Source: Micromonospora avicenniae
GTDB lineage: Bacteria; Actinomycetota; Actinomycetes; Mycobacteriales; Micromonosporaceae
NCBI RefSeq assembly: GCF_900156065.1
Contig: NZ_FTNF01000011.1
Span: 124,001 to 188,000, forward strand
Direction of reading: 5' to 3'
Length of the DNA: 64,000 bases
In this document: positions 54,277 through 63,032 of the stretch, piece after piece
Layout: each line of letters starts with the position of its first letter
Position numbering within the stretch: the first letter of the stretch is position 1
Made by a program: the position numbers and the translations under genes
Notes under the pieces: model-generated
Database searches by the model: none
The model's input: the letters and a program-made list of their open reading frames with translations, nothing else
What the model was told of the DNA's origin: nothing

Positions 54277-54696
54277 TCATTCCTGCTCGGCGTCGAGGTA
54301 GACCCAGCGGCCGTCCGCGCGTACGAAGCGGCTGCGCTCGGACTGCATCCCGGTGTGCCCGCCGGTGCGGTGGTACGCGCGGAACTCGACCGTGCCGGTG
54401 CTGTCGAGCAGGCCACCCCGCTCGGTGTCGACGATCTCCAGCCGTAGCCACCGCCGGCCGGGGTCGAGGTCGAGCCGGGACGGCCGGGTGCGCTCGTGCC
54501 AGCTGCGCAGGAGGTAGCCGGTGTCGCCGACGGCAAAGGCGCTGAACCGGGAGCGCATCAGCGCCTCGGCGGTCGGGGCGTCGGCCTCGCCCCGGTGCAG
54601 CGGGCCGCAGCACCGCGGGTACGACCGGCCGGACCCGCAGGGGCAGGACAGCTCTCGATCCTCCGCCGCGTGCCGGCGGGTCCCACGCTTCGCCAT
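54277..54696 (-). CDS. YchJ-like protein with SEC-C zinc motif
   Basis: 139 residues of the UPF0225/YchJ family. The N-terminal SEC-C-like Zn motif is CPCGSGRSYPRCCGPLHRGE (about 18-37), then the conserved ALMRSRFSAFAVGDTGYLLR and SWHERTRPSRLDLDPG; the NTF2-like domain ends FRAYHRTGGHTG...RWVYLDAE. ATG 54696. Function unknown in the family. Confidence 0.9.
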   Translation of the reverse strand: MAKRGTRRHAAEDRELSCPCGSGRSYPRCCGPLHRGEADAPTAEALMRSRFSAFAVGDTGYLLRSWHERTRPSRLDLDPGRRWLRLEIVDTERGGLLDSTGTVEFRAYHRTGGHTGMQSERSRFVRADGRWVYLDAEQE

Positions 54697-54791
54697 CCGA
54701 CCATCCTGCCCTACCCGGTACCGGCACCGGTCGGTGCCGGTAACCGCGCGCACCGGTCTCGGCTCAGCGGGGGGTGCCGGGCGGCCGGAGC

Positions 54792-55559
54792 TCAGTCCAG
54801 GTCGACCGGCAGCGGCACCGGGCGCTTGGCCACCCGGCCCTCGCCCGACGAACTGCCGCGCAGGTGCCGGGCCAACCAGGGCAGCAGGTGCCGGCGCGTC
54901 CAGGCCAGCTCGGCGCGGATCACCTCCTGCCGCGGGCGCCGCCGGGCGGTGGCCAGCGGACGCGACCACGAGTCGTCGCTGCCCGGCAACCCGGCGGTGT
55001 GCGCCAGCGCCGCCGCGATCCGTTCGTGGCCGGCGCTGTTGGCGTGCAACCGGTCGTCGCTCCACAGCCGTGGGTCGGAGGCGACCGGATGGGCGCCGAG
55101 GTCCAGCATGGTGGCCCCGGTCGATGCCGTGACCTTCCTCAGCGCCTCGTTCAGGGCACTCACCCGGCCGCGCAGCGGCCGGGCGGCCGGCATCACCGGC
55201 GCCGGGTCGGGCAGGGTGAAGGTGAGCACCGTGGCGCCCTGCTCGACCAGCGCCTGCTGCATGGCGCCGACGTCGTCGGCGACCCGGTCGACGTCGAACG
55301 ACGGGCGGAGAACGTCGTTCATCCCGGCCACCACGGTCGCCAGGTCCGGGGCGAGTTCGAGCGCCACCGGCAGCTGCTCGGCCCGGATCCGCGCCGTGGT
55401 CCGCCCCCGGATCGCCAGGTTGGCGTACTCCAACCCGCCCTGCGAACGGGCCACCGCGAGGGCGAACCGGTCGGCCCAGCCCCGATAGCCGCCCGAGCCG
55501 TCCGGGTCGTCCAGACCTTCGGTCGTGCTGTCGCCGATCGCGACGTACCGGTGCCACAT
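54792..55559 (-). CDS. SGNH/GDSL-family esterase
   Basis: 255 residues. Block I AIGDSTTEGLDDPDGSGGYR holds the nucleophilic Ser near residue 11; block II Gly in NLAIRGRTTARIR; block III Asn in VAGMNDVLRPSFD; block V Asp-His in DDRLHANSAGHERI near 185. No signal peptide, so cytoplasmic. The C-terminal 60 residues are basic and family-variable. Divergent from the MBL-fold gene. Substrate unknown. Confidence 0.88.
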   Translation of the reverse strand: MWHRYVAIGDSTTEGLDDPDGSGGYRGWADRFALAVARSQGGLEYANLAIRGRTTARIRAEQLPVALELAPDLATVVAGMNDVLRPSFDVDRVADDVGAMQQALVEQGATVLTFTLPDPAPVMPAARPLRGRVSALNEALRKVTASTGATMLDLGAHPVASDPRLWSDDRLHANSAGHERIAAALAHTAGLPGSDDSWSRPLATARRRPRQEVIRAELAWTRRHLLPWLARHLRGSSSGEGRVAKRPVPLPVDLD

Positions 55560-55647
55560 CACACCGGCGAGGGTAGCGGCGGTGACGCACGGCGGCACGC
55601 CGCCGTCCTCGCGGGCCGCGTTGACGGCGTCTCCTAGGCTCGCGCGC

Positions 55648-56355
55648 ATGGCCCAACCTCCCGCGGTTCCGCTGGCCCCCGGCCTGTGGCGCATTCCCAC
55701 GGCCGGTCGTGCGCTGGTCAACTCGTACGCGCTGGTCGACGACGACGGCAGCGTGACGCTCGTCGACTGCGGGGTGAAGCGGGCGCCGGCCCGGATCGTG
55801 CGAGGCCTGGCGGCGATCGGCAAGTCACCGGCCGACGTCACCCGGATCGTGCTCACCCACGCGCACCCGGACCACGCCGGCGGCGCGGCCGAGGTGGCCC
55901 GCCGCACCGGTGCTCCGGTCGTGCTGCACGCCGCCGACGTCGAGTACGCGCAGGCGGGCCATGCGCCGCCGCGGGATCCCTCGGTCACCGGGGGCCGCCT
56001 CTTCTCCCGGCTCGGCGGGGGCAGGTTCCCGGCCGTGGACGTGGCCGAGCCCCTCGCCGACGGTGACGTGCTGCCGGTCGGCGGCGGCCTGCGCGTCGTA
56101 CACACCCCGGGTCACTCCCCGGGTCACGTCTCGCTGCTGCACGAGCCCACCCGGGTGCTGATCACCGGCGACGCGCTGTTCAACGTGGTCGGCATCCGCT
56201 GGCCGATCAAGGTCCTCTGCACCGACTTCCGGATGACGCAGGAGACCGCGCACGTCCTCGCCGAACTGGAGTACGACGTGGCGGCCTTCACCCACGGCGC
56301 GGAGCTCACCGACAACGCGCGCGAGCGGATCCGCGCCTTCCTGCGGCGGCGGTGA
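55648..56355 (+). CDS. MBL-fold metallohydrolase
   Basis: 235 residues. The metal-binding motif THAHPDHAGG (HxHxDH) is near residue 70, with further His in HTPGHSPGHVSL near 152 and Asp in LITGDALFNVVG near 172. Length fits the hydroxyacylglutathione-hydrolase-like group. ATG 55648. Hydrolase of an ester or thioester, substrate unknown. Confidence 0.9.
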   Translation: MAQPPAVPLAPGLWRIPTAGRALVNSYALVDDDGSVTLVDCGVKRAPARIVRGLAAIGKSPADVTRIVLTHAHPDHAGGAAEVARRTGAPVVLHAADVEYAQAGHAPPRDPSVTGGRLFSRLGGGRFPAVDVAEPLADGDVLPVGGGLRVVHTPGHSPGHVSLLHEPTRVLITGDALFNVVGIRWPIKVLCTDFRMTQETAHVLAELEYDVAAFTHGAELTDNARERIRAFLRRR

Positions 56356-56471
56356 GGCCCGCCGCTCACAGCCAGCCGGAGCGACGGAACAGGCGATCCA
56401 GGGCCAGCGCGGCGAGCGCCATGGCGTCGAGAACGGCCCAGTACCTGTAGCGCCATCCCGGTGGCTCGGCG

Positions 56472-57182
56472 TCAGCCGGTCCGGCTCGCGAACACGATGA
56501 TGTTGTCGACGTACTCGCCGGCCCGCTCGTCGAACCGGCCGCCGCAGGTGAGCAGGCGTAGCCCGGCGGAGTCGGCCGGGCCGTAGACCAGGTCGCTGGG
56601 GAAGGCGTCCTTCGGGTACGTGTCGACCCGGTCGACGGTGAACGTGGCCACGCGCGTGTCGGCTCGGCTGACCCGGACGGTGTCGCCGGGGCGTAACCGA
56701 CCGAGGTGGAAGAACACGGCGGGCCCGGTGGGGGAGTCGACGTGGCCGACGAGCACCGCGTTGCCGGTCTCGCCGGGGCTGACTCCGTGGCGGTACCAGC
56801 CGGCCAGGCCGGGCCGGTCCAGGGGCGGCACCTCCAGCACGCCGGCGGCGTCCGCACCGATCGGGACGATCTCGGCGCGTACACCGATCGCGGGGATCCG
56901 TATCAGCGTGGGCGCGGCGTGCGGCAGCGGTGGCAGGGCGCGCGCGGGACGGCTGGCCGCGGGCACGGCCGGCGCGGCCCCCGGCACGGCGACGCTCGGC
57001 GCCGGCGGCCGGGGCGGCGGGGCGGTCAGCCCGGCGGTGACCAGTCCGACGCCGGTGACGCCGAGCAGGGACACGACTGCCGCAGTGGACACGGTGGACA
57101 GGCCGGGCCGGCCGCGACGCTCACGCGGTCCGGTCGGCGTGGTGGATGCGACAGTCTTTCCGGGCGTGCCTCGACGCCGCAC
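56472..57182 (-). CDS. Class F sortase
   Basis: 236-residue membrane-anchored transpeptidase. One N-terminal helix (AAVVSLLGVTGVGLVTAGL) and a Pro/Ala linker precede the sortase barrel: catalytic His in VLVGHVDSPTGPAVFFHLG near 145, Cys in LRLLTCGGRFD near 211 and Arg in ERAGEYVDNIIVFA. The HVDSxTGPAVFF wording is that of class F. GTG 57182 follows GGAGG. It lies 85 bp downstream of a probable substrate gene on the same strand. Confidence 0.9.
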   Translation of the reverse strand: MRRRGTPGKTVASTTPTGPRERRGRPGLSTVSTAAVVSLLGVTGVGLVTAGLTAPPPRPPAPSVAVPGAAPAVPAASRPARALPPLPHAAPTLIRIPAIGVRAEIVPIGADAAGVLEVPPLDRPGLAGWYRHGVSPGETGNAVLVGHVDSPTGPAVFFHLGRLRPGDTVRVSRADTRVATFTVDRVDTYPKDAFPSDLVYGPADSAGLRLLTCGGRFDERAGEYVDNIIVFASRTG

Positions 57183-57267
57183 GGGATCACCTCCGTACCC
57201 GGAAAACCTGGGGACCCGCACCGGCTCGTCGCCGACACGGGCCCCGCAACAGGGATGGTTCGCCAGT

Positions 57268-57753
57268 TCAGGCCAGAGTGGATGCGGAGCGCCGGCGGCG
57301 CAGCAGCAGAACGGCGCCGGTCGCGGCCGCGCCGAGCAGCGTGCCACCGGCGGCGAGCGCCCCGGTGCCGTCGCCGCGTCCGCCGGAGCCGGCCGGCGCG
57401 CCGCCGATCGGGGTGACGGTGAACTGCGTGCTGCTCTGCACGGTGCCGTCGCCGCAGGTGGCGGTCACCGTGTAGGTGCCGAGGGTGAACCCGGCGGTGA
57501 ACAGCTCGGCGCTGAGACCGCCGCCCGGCGCGACGGTGGTCGAGCGGACGTTCTCGTCGCGGTTGGGGCCGGTGACGCGGAAGAGCGCGTCACCCGAGTT
57601 CGGATCGCAGGTCGTCGCGGTGAGGACAACGGTGCCACCCACCGGTGTGGTGGCCGGCGAGACGACAGTCTCCGCGAGCGCGGCGCCCGGCACGAGCAGT
57701 ACGCCGAGACCCACGCCGACGGCCGCCGACAGGATGACTCTCTTCGGTTTCAT
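57268..57753 (-). CDS. Secreted, C-terminally anchored surface protein (probable sortase partner)
   Basis: 161 residues: signal peptide (KRVILSAAVGVGLGVLLVPG, cut near ALA-E), an Ig/filamin-like beta domain with two Cys (ATTCDPNSGD, VTATCGDGTV), a Gly/Ser/Ala linker, and a C-terminal helix followed by LLLRRRRSASTLA. This is the layout of a sortase substrate, but no LPxTG is present before the helix (GSGGRGDGTGALAAGG). Substrate status is inferred from the adjacent class F sortase. Confidence 0.75.
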   Translation of the reverse strand: MKPKRVILSAAVGVGLGVLLVPGAALAETVVSPATTPVGGTVVLTATTCDPNSGDALFRVTGPNRDENVRSTTVAPGGGLSAELFTAGFTLGTYTVTATCGDGTVQSSTQFTVTPIGGAPAGSGGRGDGTGALAAGGTLLGAAATGAVLLLRRRRSASTLA

Positions 57754-58076
57754 ACGCGTCTTCCCTCACTCTTCGTCCGCTGAGCACGTGGCGGGACGCC
57801 GTTCGGGTGGCCAACTCCGCGACTAGCACCGGTGTGCCCAACACTAGGGCGGTTGGCCCCCCGATCCGGTGAAAATGAGAAATCTTCGTTGCCGTCACAT
57901 GTCCACCCGAGAACGGAGGGAGCTGCGGAAACGTCGGGCGCGCCCGGCTGGGACCCGGTCGTTCCGCCTGGGCCGAAGGCGAGGTCCCGCCGCAGGCCAC
58001 GGTGACGTCCGGGCGATGCTGCCTCGCGCCGCCGGTCGCCGCGCCCGCCGCCGACCCGATGTGGCAGCGTGGTCGG
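57754..58076. promoter_or_regulatory. Divergent intergenic region, surface protein and crtY
   Basis: 323 bp. It must hold promoters in both directions. An AT-richer patch is at 57870-57900 (GAAAATGAGAAATCTTCG). Frames crossing it have Arg-rich, non-natural composition. No repeat or operator recognised. Confidence 0.4.
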
Positions 58077-59318
58077 ATGCACTCCGCACCGGTCGACGTG
58101 GACCTCGCCCTGCTCGGCGGCGGTGGCGCGGCCTCGCTAGTGCTCGCCGCGCTGGACCGGCACGGCGTGCGGGGCCTGCGGGTGACCGTCATCGACCCGG
58201 TGCACCGGCGCGGCCAGGACCGGACGTGGGCGTTCTGGGACCGGCCGGGCGGCGACCTGGACCCGCTGCTGAGCGCGAGCTGGCAGCGGGTCGAGGTGGT
58301 CACGCCCGCGGCGCGCCGGGTGCTCGACCTCGCCCCGCTGCGGTACGCGATGCTCCGCTCCGCCGCCGTCTACGAGCGGGCCGCCGCCGCGGAGCGCCGC
58401 CTCGGCGTGACCCGGATGCTCGCCGCGGTGGACAGCGTGCACGACGACGGCGAGCGGGTGCTGGTCCGCACCGCCGGCGACGCGCCGACCGTACGCGCCG
58501 GTTGGGTCCTCGACTCCCGCCCGCGCCCGCCCGCGCGCCCCGGCCGCACGACCTGGCTCCAGCACTTCCGGGGCTGGTGGTTGGCGGCGGAGCGTCCGCT
58601 CTTCGATCCCGGCCGGGCGGTGCTCATGGATTTCCGCACGCCGCAGCCCGCCCGGGGCGTCTCCTTCGGCTACCTGCTGCCGGTCAGCGACCGGTACGCC
58701 CTCGTCGAGTACACCGAGTTCTCGCCCACCCTGCTCACCGGCGCCGGGTACGACGCCGCGCTGGCCGGATACCGGGACCTGCTCGGCCTCGACTCGGCCC
58801 GGTTGACGGTGCGGGAGGTGGAGAACGGGGTGATCCCGATGACCGACGCTCCGTTCGACGCGCACCCGTCGCCCCGGGTCGTGCGCCTCGGCACCGCCGG
58901 GGGCGCCACCCGACCCTCCACCGGGTTCACCTTCTCCGCGATGCGCCGCCAGGCGGACCAGGTGGCCCGCGCCCTCGCCGAGGGCCGGCCGCCGGTGCCG
59001 CCGCCCGCGTACCCCCGCCGGCACCGCTGGATGGACGCGGTCGCGCTGCGCGCCCTGGACCGGGGGACGGTCGGCGGTCCGGAGTTCTTCGCCCGGCTCT
59101 TCGAGCGCAATGCGCCCGAGCGGGTGCTGCGGTTCCTCGACGGCACCACCGCCCCGGCCGAGGAACTGGCCGTGATGAGCTCCACCCGGCTCCGGCCGAT
59201 GGTCACCGCCACCGTGGGGGACGTCGCCCACCGGCTACGCGACCGGCTCCGACCGCCCCGACCCGTTCCGGCCGTACCGCCCCCGGTACGCGAGAGCATG
59301 ATCCGACCCGAGGTCTGA
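58077..59318 (+). CDS. crtY: Lycopene cyclase (CrtY-type)
   Basis: 413-residue flavoprotein that would close beta-rings on lycopene. FAD fold DLALLGGGGAASLVLAAL at the N-terminus; DRTWAFWDRPGGDLDPLL near 42 and YALVEYTEFSPTLL near 205 are CrtY hallmarks; ENGVIPMTDAP and GTAGGATRPSTGFTFSAM near 280 follow. ATG 58077. No phytoene synthase or desaturase gene is in the window, so it acts with genes elsewhere or on another substrate. Confidence 0.85.
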   Translation: MHSAPVDVDLALLGGGGAASLVLAALDRHGVRGLRVTVIDPVHRRGQDRTWAFWDRPGGDLDPLLSASWQRVEVVTPAARRVLDLAPLRYAMLRSAAVYERAAAAERRLGVTRMLAAVDSVHDDGERVLVRTAGDAPTVRAGWVLDSRPRPPARPGRTTWLQHFRGWWLAAERPLFDPGRAVLMDFRTPQPARGVSFGYLLPVSDRYALVEYTEFSPTLLTGAGYDAALAGYRDLLGLDSARLTVREVENGVIPMTDAPFDAHPSPRVVRLGTAGGATRPSTGFTFSAMRRQADQVARALAEGRPPVPPPAYPRRHRWMDAVALRALDRGTVGGPEFFARLFERNAPERVLRFLDGTTAPAEELAVMSSTRLRPMVTATVGDVAHRLRDRLRPPRPVPAVPPPVRESMIRPEV

Positions 59319-59368
59319 GCACCGCGGCGGGGACGCGGGCCGGCTCCGCCGTCGCTATTCTCGGCCGC

Positions 59369-59824
59369 ATGCCCCTCGATGATCTTCCACGCGCCCAGTT
59401 CGCCTTCCCCGGTCCGCTGCGGGACCGGTTGGTGGCGGCGATCCTCGCCGGGGTCAAGACCTCGACCACCGCCCTTCTCCTCGGCTACGAGCGCGAGGGC
59501 GAGCCGCTGCCCCGCGCCGGTCAACGGTCAGCGGTGGTCGACTCGGCGGAGCGGCCGGTCGCGGTGATCGAGCTGACCGACGTCCGGGTGGTCCGGCTCG
59601 CGGACGTGGAACTGCGACACGCACTCGACGAAGGTGAGGGGGACGAGTCGGTGGCGCAGTGGCGAGCCGGCCATGAGGAGTTCTGGCACAGCCCGCAGGT
59701 ACGCGCCGAACTCGGCGACCCGAACTTCACCGTCGACGACGACACCCTCGTGGTGACCCAACGCTTCCGGCTGGTGAGCCTCGTCGACCCCGCCTCCGGC
59801 GCCGAGACACCCGTCGACCTCTGA
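59369..59824 (+). CDS. ASCH-domain protein
   Basis: 151 residues. The ASCH (PUA-like) fold shows FPGPLRDRLVAAILAGVKTST near 12, YEREGEPLPRAGQRSAVVDS near 43 and a C-terminal VDDDTLVVTQRFRLV. ASCH proteins bind RNA or modify nucleosides; some are RNases or amidohydrolases. ATG 59369. Function unknown. Followed 46 bp later by rnhA on the same strand. Confidence 0.82.
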   Translation: MPLDDLPRAQFAFPGPLRDRLVAAILAGVKTSTTALLLGYEREGEPLPRAGQRSAVVDSAERPVAVIELTDVRVVRLADVELRHALDEGEGDESVAQWRAGHEEFWHSPQVRAELGDPNFTVDDDTLVVTQRFRLVSLVDPASGAETPVDL

Positions 59825-59870
59825 CGCCCCTATGCCGGGCGCGAGCAGGGGCAGACGGTAGGTTGCCGGC

Positions 59871-60338
59871 ATGGTGGAAACCGGCGGAGTGGTGCAGATC
59901 TGGACCGACGGCGCGTGCAGCGGTAACCCGGGACCGGGTGGCTGGGGCGCGGTGCTGCGCTACGGCGAGCACGAGCGGGAACTCTGTGGCGGCGAGGCGA
60001 CCCCCACCACCAACAACCGGATGGAGTTGATGGCCGCCATCCAGGCGTTGGAGAGCCTGACCCGGCCGGTCGCGGTCGAACTGCACACCGACAGCACGTA
60101 CGTGCGTAACGGGATCACCAGCTGGCTCGCCTCGTGGAAGCGCAACGGATGGAAGACCGCGGCGAAGCAGCCGGTCAAGAACGCCGACCTGTGGCAGCGG
60201 CTGGAGGCGGCCTGCGCCCGGCACCAGATCACCTGGCTGTGGGTGAAGGGGCACAACGGTCACCCGGAGAACGAGCGCGCCGACGCGCTGGCCAACCGGG
60301 GCATGACCGAGGCTCGCGCGGCAGTACCGGCCCGGTGA
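59871..60338 (+). CDS. rnhA: Ribonuclease HI
   Basis: 155-residue RNase HI degrading RNA in RNA-DNA hybrids. The catalytic carboxylates are visible: Asp in IWTDGACSGNPGPGGWG (D13), Glu in NNRMELMAAIQAL (near 51), Asp in LHTDSTYVRNGI (near 73) and Asp in ENERADALANRG (near 137). Length matches E. coli RnhA (155). The basic handle region SWKRNGWKTAAKQPVKN is present. ATG 59871. Confidence 0.96.
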   Translation: MVETGGVVQIWTDGACSGNPGPGGWGAVLRYGEHERELCGGEATPTTNNRMELMAAIQALESLTRPVAVELHTDSTYVRNGITSWLASWKRNGWKTAAKQPVKNADLWQRLEAACARHQITWLWVKGHNGHPENERADALANRGMTEARAAVPAR

Positions 60339-60392
60339 GCCGGCGCTCCTCACCGAGTTCAGGAGTGGGCTGACGCGTCGAACTGCGGCCGG

Positions 60393-60629
60393 TCAGCGAG
60401 TCGCGTCCGGGTGCCCGGGCATGCTCGATCCGCCGCCGCTGCTGCCGGAGGCACCACCGGCCACGCCCGATCCGTCGTCCTCGGTGACCAGGTCGGGTCG
60501 TACGTCGGTGTCGTCCGGGGCCGGGACCTCGGTGTCCGCCTCGACCTGGACCAGTCGGGCCTGACCGGCCTCGTCCTCGGCGTGCTCCGGATCGACCGGC
60601 TGCTCACCCTGCCGCGTTCTGAAGCCCAC
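60393..60629 (-). CDS. Small acidic disordered protein
   Basis: 78 residues, family not recognised. Rich in Asp, Glu, Gly and Ser, with no hydrophobic core (EVPAPDDTDVRPDLVTEDDG; ASGSSGGGSSMPGHP). GTG start (60629) with GGGAGG seven bases upstream supports a real gene. Convergent with rnhA. Confidence 0.5.
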   Translation of the reverse strand: MGFRTRQGEQPVDPEHAEDEAGQARLVQVEADTEVPAPDDTDVRPDLVTEDDGSGVAGGASGSSGGGSSMPGHPDATR

Positions 60630-60731
60630 GGTCGCCTCCCATCGAAGCCATCTCCGATCAGCCGTGGCTACCCGGCAGAAAACGGGCGAAACGTCCGCCC
60701 GCCGGGCGAGGCAACCGTCGTCCGGCTGATC

Positions 60732-61628
60732 TCAGCGGCGGCCGCGCCGCGCGGCTCGCGCGGGTCGGGGCGTACGCGGCACCGGAGTGAGCGGCACGGC
60801 CGTCCAGTGCGCCGGTCGGGTCAACCCTGCCGGCAACCGGGTACGAACATCACCGCGGGCGGCGTTCAGCTGCGACTGGTGCAGGAAGATGCTGCCGGAG
60901 AGATCGGCCCCGCGCAGGTCCGTGCCCCGCAGGTCCGCCCCCGTCAGATCGGCCAACTGCAGGTCCACCCCGCGCAGGTCGGCGCCGATCAGCAGCGCGC
61001 CCCGCAGGTTGGCGCGCCGCAGGTCGACACCGCGCAGGTCGCCCCCGAACAGTTGGGCACCCCGCCGGTCGGCGCCGGGACGCCCACCCCGGGACCGGGC
61101 AGCGTCGCCGGCGCGGGACAACAACACGTTGACGCGGTCGCGGTGCGCTCCGACGTCCAGGGCCAGCAGCTCCTGCGGGCTGCCCTCGGCGAGCCGGACG
61201 GTCTGCACACGGGCCTGGTCGAGTTCCTCGCGCAGCCCCGCCGGCGGGCGCAGCGCCAGCGCCTCGGTCAGGTACCAGAGCAGCTCGTGCAACGGCCGCA
61301 TCGCCGTGAACGTGTCGAACATGACCTGCGCGGTCTCCGGCTCGGCCCGCCAGTCCCGCCCGCCGAAGGTCACCTGGGCGACCTGTTGCCCGGCGCCGAA
61401 GCAGTCGAAGACCGTGCAGCCGGGAAAGCCGCGGCCCCGCAGGTCGGCGTGGATACCGCAGCGGTGGTCCGGGCGCAGATTGGGGCAGGGCTGCCCGGCC
61501 GGCTTGTCAATCGCGAAGTCGGCGGACGCGGCGAAGGCCGGGACGACGCAGCAGAGGCCGAAGCAGCGCGTGCAATCGGCACGCAGGGCGTCCCGCTCCG
61601 GCCCCGCCGGCCGGGAGTTCTCCGACAC
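60732..61628 (-). CDS. YkgJ-like Cys-cluster protein fused to pentapeptide repeats
   Basis: 298 residues. The N-terminus has a metal-binding cluster CTRCFGLCC (Cys 19, 22, 26, 27) with CPNLRPDHRCGIH and GCTVFDCFG, as in the YkgJ/zinc-iron-chelate family. A helical part follows, then about 11 pentapeptide repeats A(D/N)LRG near 197-255 (GGDLRGVDLRRANLRGALLI). The C-terminus is basic (RPARAARRGRR). GTG 61628 with GGAGAG. Function unknown; pentapeptide proteins can mimic DNA. Confidence 0.82.
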   Translation of the reverse strand: MSENSRPAGPERDALRADCTRCFGLCCVVPAFAASADFAIDKPAGQPCPNLRPDHRCGIHADLRGRGFPGCTVFDCFGAGQQVAQVTFGGRDWRAEPETAQVMFDTFTAMRPLHELLWYLTEALALRPPAGLREELDQARVQTVRLAEGSPQELLALDVGAHRDRVNVLLSRAGDAARSRGGRPGADRRGAQLFGGDLRGVDLRRANLRGALLIGADLRGVDLQLADLTGADLRGTDLRGADLSGSIFLHQSQLNAARGDVRTRLPAGLTRPAHWTAVPLTPVPRTPRPARAARRGRR

Positions 61629-61828
61629 GTTGACCGCTCTCCTACCGTCTCGACGGGTCCGTCACCGGCGCTGGCCGCGCGGGCGCGTCGCCATTGTCCC
61701 GCCGGCCGCGGCTCGGTTGCCGCTGGGGGCCACCGCGCGTGCCGTCCGGCCACCCTCGTCCCGGGGCGCTGCTGCTGGCGGCGACATCTGTGGGGGTACA
61801 GCGGGCGGGGGAGCGGAAGGCCGGGCGG

Positions 61829-62857
61829 CTACCTGGGTGTGAGGCGCAGGATGGCGCGCTCACCGCGCGCCGGGCCGTACTTCTCGTCGAAGCGCCGGGC
61901 CACCGGGTCGCGTTCCTCGTCAGTCGGCTCGATCAGCGTGAACACCCGTGGCGTCGACCCGGGTGTACGAGGCAGCGGCGCCCGCGCGGTGAGTGACAGG
62001 TTCGGTCGTGACCGCTCGCAATCGATGTAGTGCTCGCCGTCGACCTCCACATACGCCATCTCCGCCCGGAGGTAGTCGGAGTTCTCGGTGCCCAGCGTCA
62101 CCGCCAGCCGGTCGTACCGCTCCAGCGGCACGGTGGCCTGGTCGTGGTCCCACAACTCCTCGAACCGGGCGTGCACGAAACCGCCCAACGGGCTGCCCAT
62201 GTCGACCTCGAGTTGGGGAACGTTGAATGACAGCTTGCCGACGGGGAAGAACGAGATGAGGGAACGCCCGTCCCATTGGTAGAGCTGGATCGACGGTGAC
62301 GCGTCGTAGACGCGCACCTCGAACCGCTCGTTCTCACCGATCTTCTTCCGGAGGGCCATCAGGTGTCGCAGATTCGCCCGGATGTGGCCGGGAACGTCGA
62401 CGCCCTGCCGCTCCAGCTCCTCGGAGCGCTGCTGGGCCGCCGTGCAGTCCGGGTCGAGCAGGAGCAGCTGCACCTCCGCGCCGTTGCGCAGTGCCGCCTC
62501 GATCGCGTCCAGGGTCGCCCGCCGGTGCTGGTCGTCCAGCAGGATCGTCCAGGTGTCGAGGACACGCACCCGCCGGCACCTGCCCAGCCGCGCAACGAAC
62601 GCTTCCTGGTCGAAGCTCAGGTGTTCCTGCACTCGGGCCTTGCGGGACTCCTCGAACAGCGGATCGAAGATGACGTACGAGATCGCCGCGAGCACCACGC
62701 TGGCCCCGAGATTGAGCAGCAGGTCGCTGAGGAAACCGCCGCTACGCCAAGCGGCCAGCAGCATGACCACGGCAGTTGCCAGCAGCCCGCCGCCGACCAC
62801 GAAAGCGCGCCGCTGCCGGGGCGTACGACCTGACCGCCAGCCGCCCGTCCGCCGCAT
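61829..62857 (-). CDS. Two-helix membrane protein with PLD-like (DUF5919-type) domain
   Basis: 342 residues. Two N-terminal membrane helices (AFVVGGGLLATAVVMLLAA near 18; LLLNLGASVVLAAISYVIF near 45), then a cytoplasmic phospholipase-D-like domain: VRVLDTWTILLDDQHRRATL near 97, GAEVQLLLLDPDCTAA near 125, and FEVRVYDASPSIQLYQWDG. No HKD catalytic motif is seen, so it may bind rather than cleave. ATG 62857 with GGGAGG. Divergent from another small membrane protein. Family assignment is tentative. Confidence 0.68.
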   Translation of the reverse strand: MRRTGGWRSGRTPRQRRAFVVGGGLLATAVVMLLAAWRSGGFLSDLLLNLGASVVLAAISYVIFDPLFEESRKARVQEHLSFDQEAFVARLGRCRRVRVLDTWTILLDDQHRRATLDAIEAALRNGAEVQLLLLDPDCTAAQQRSEELERQGVDVPGHIRANLRHLMALRKKIGENERFEVRVYDASPSIQLYQWDGRSLISFFPVGKLSFNVPQLEVDMGSPLGGFVHARFEELWDHDQATVPLERYDRLAVTLGTENSDYLRAEMAYVEVDGEHYIDCERSRPNLSLTARAPLPRTPGSTPRVFTLIEPTDEERDPVARRFDEKYGPARGERAILRLTPR

Positions 62858-63032
62858 CCGGCCTCCCTTCCGGGCCGGCCGCCGCCGTGGCGCCCGGCGA
62901 TCATTCGGATGACGGCAGGATACGGGTCCGAGCGGTCGCTGTCCCCATCGGAACCACCGCATTCGCCGATGAGCACCGTCCCGGAACTCATATCGTGACG
63001 GTGCCCGTATCGATCACGGACGGTTGGGTGCC

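Noticed and set aside
56366..56475. Short hydrophobic frame ending AMALAALALDRLFRRSGWL
   Set aside because: No start codon upstream of the Met in this tail and no SD; probably the chance end of a frame shadowing the sortase gene.
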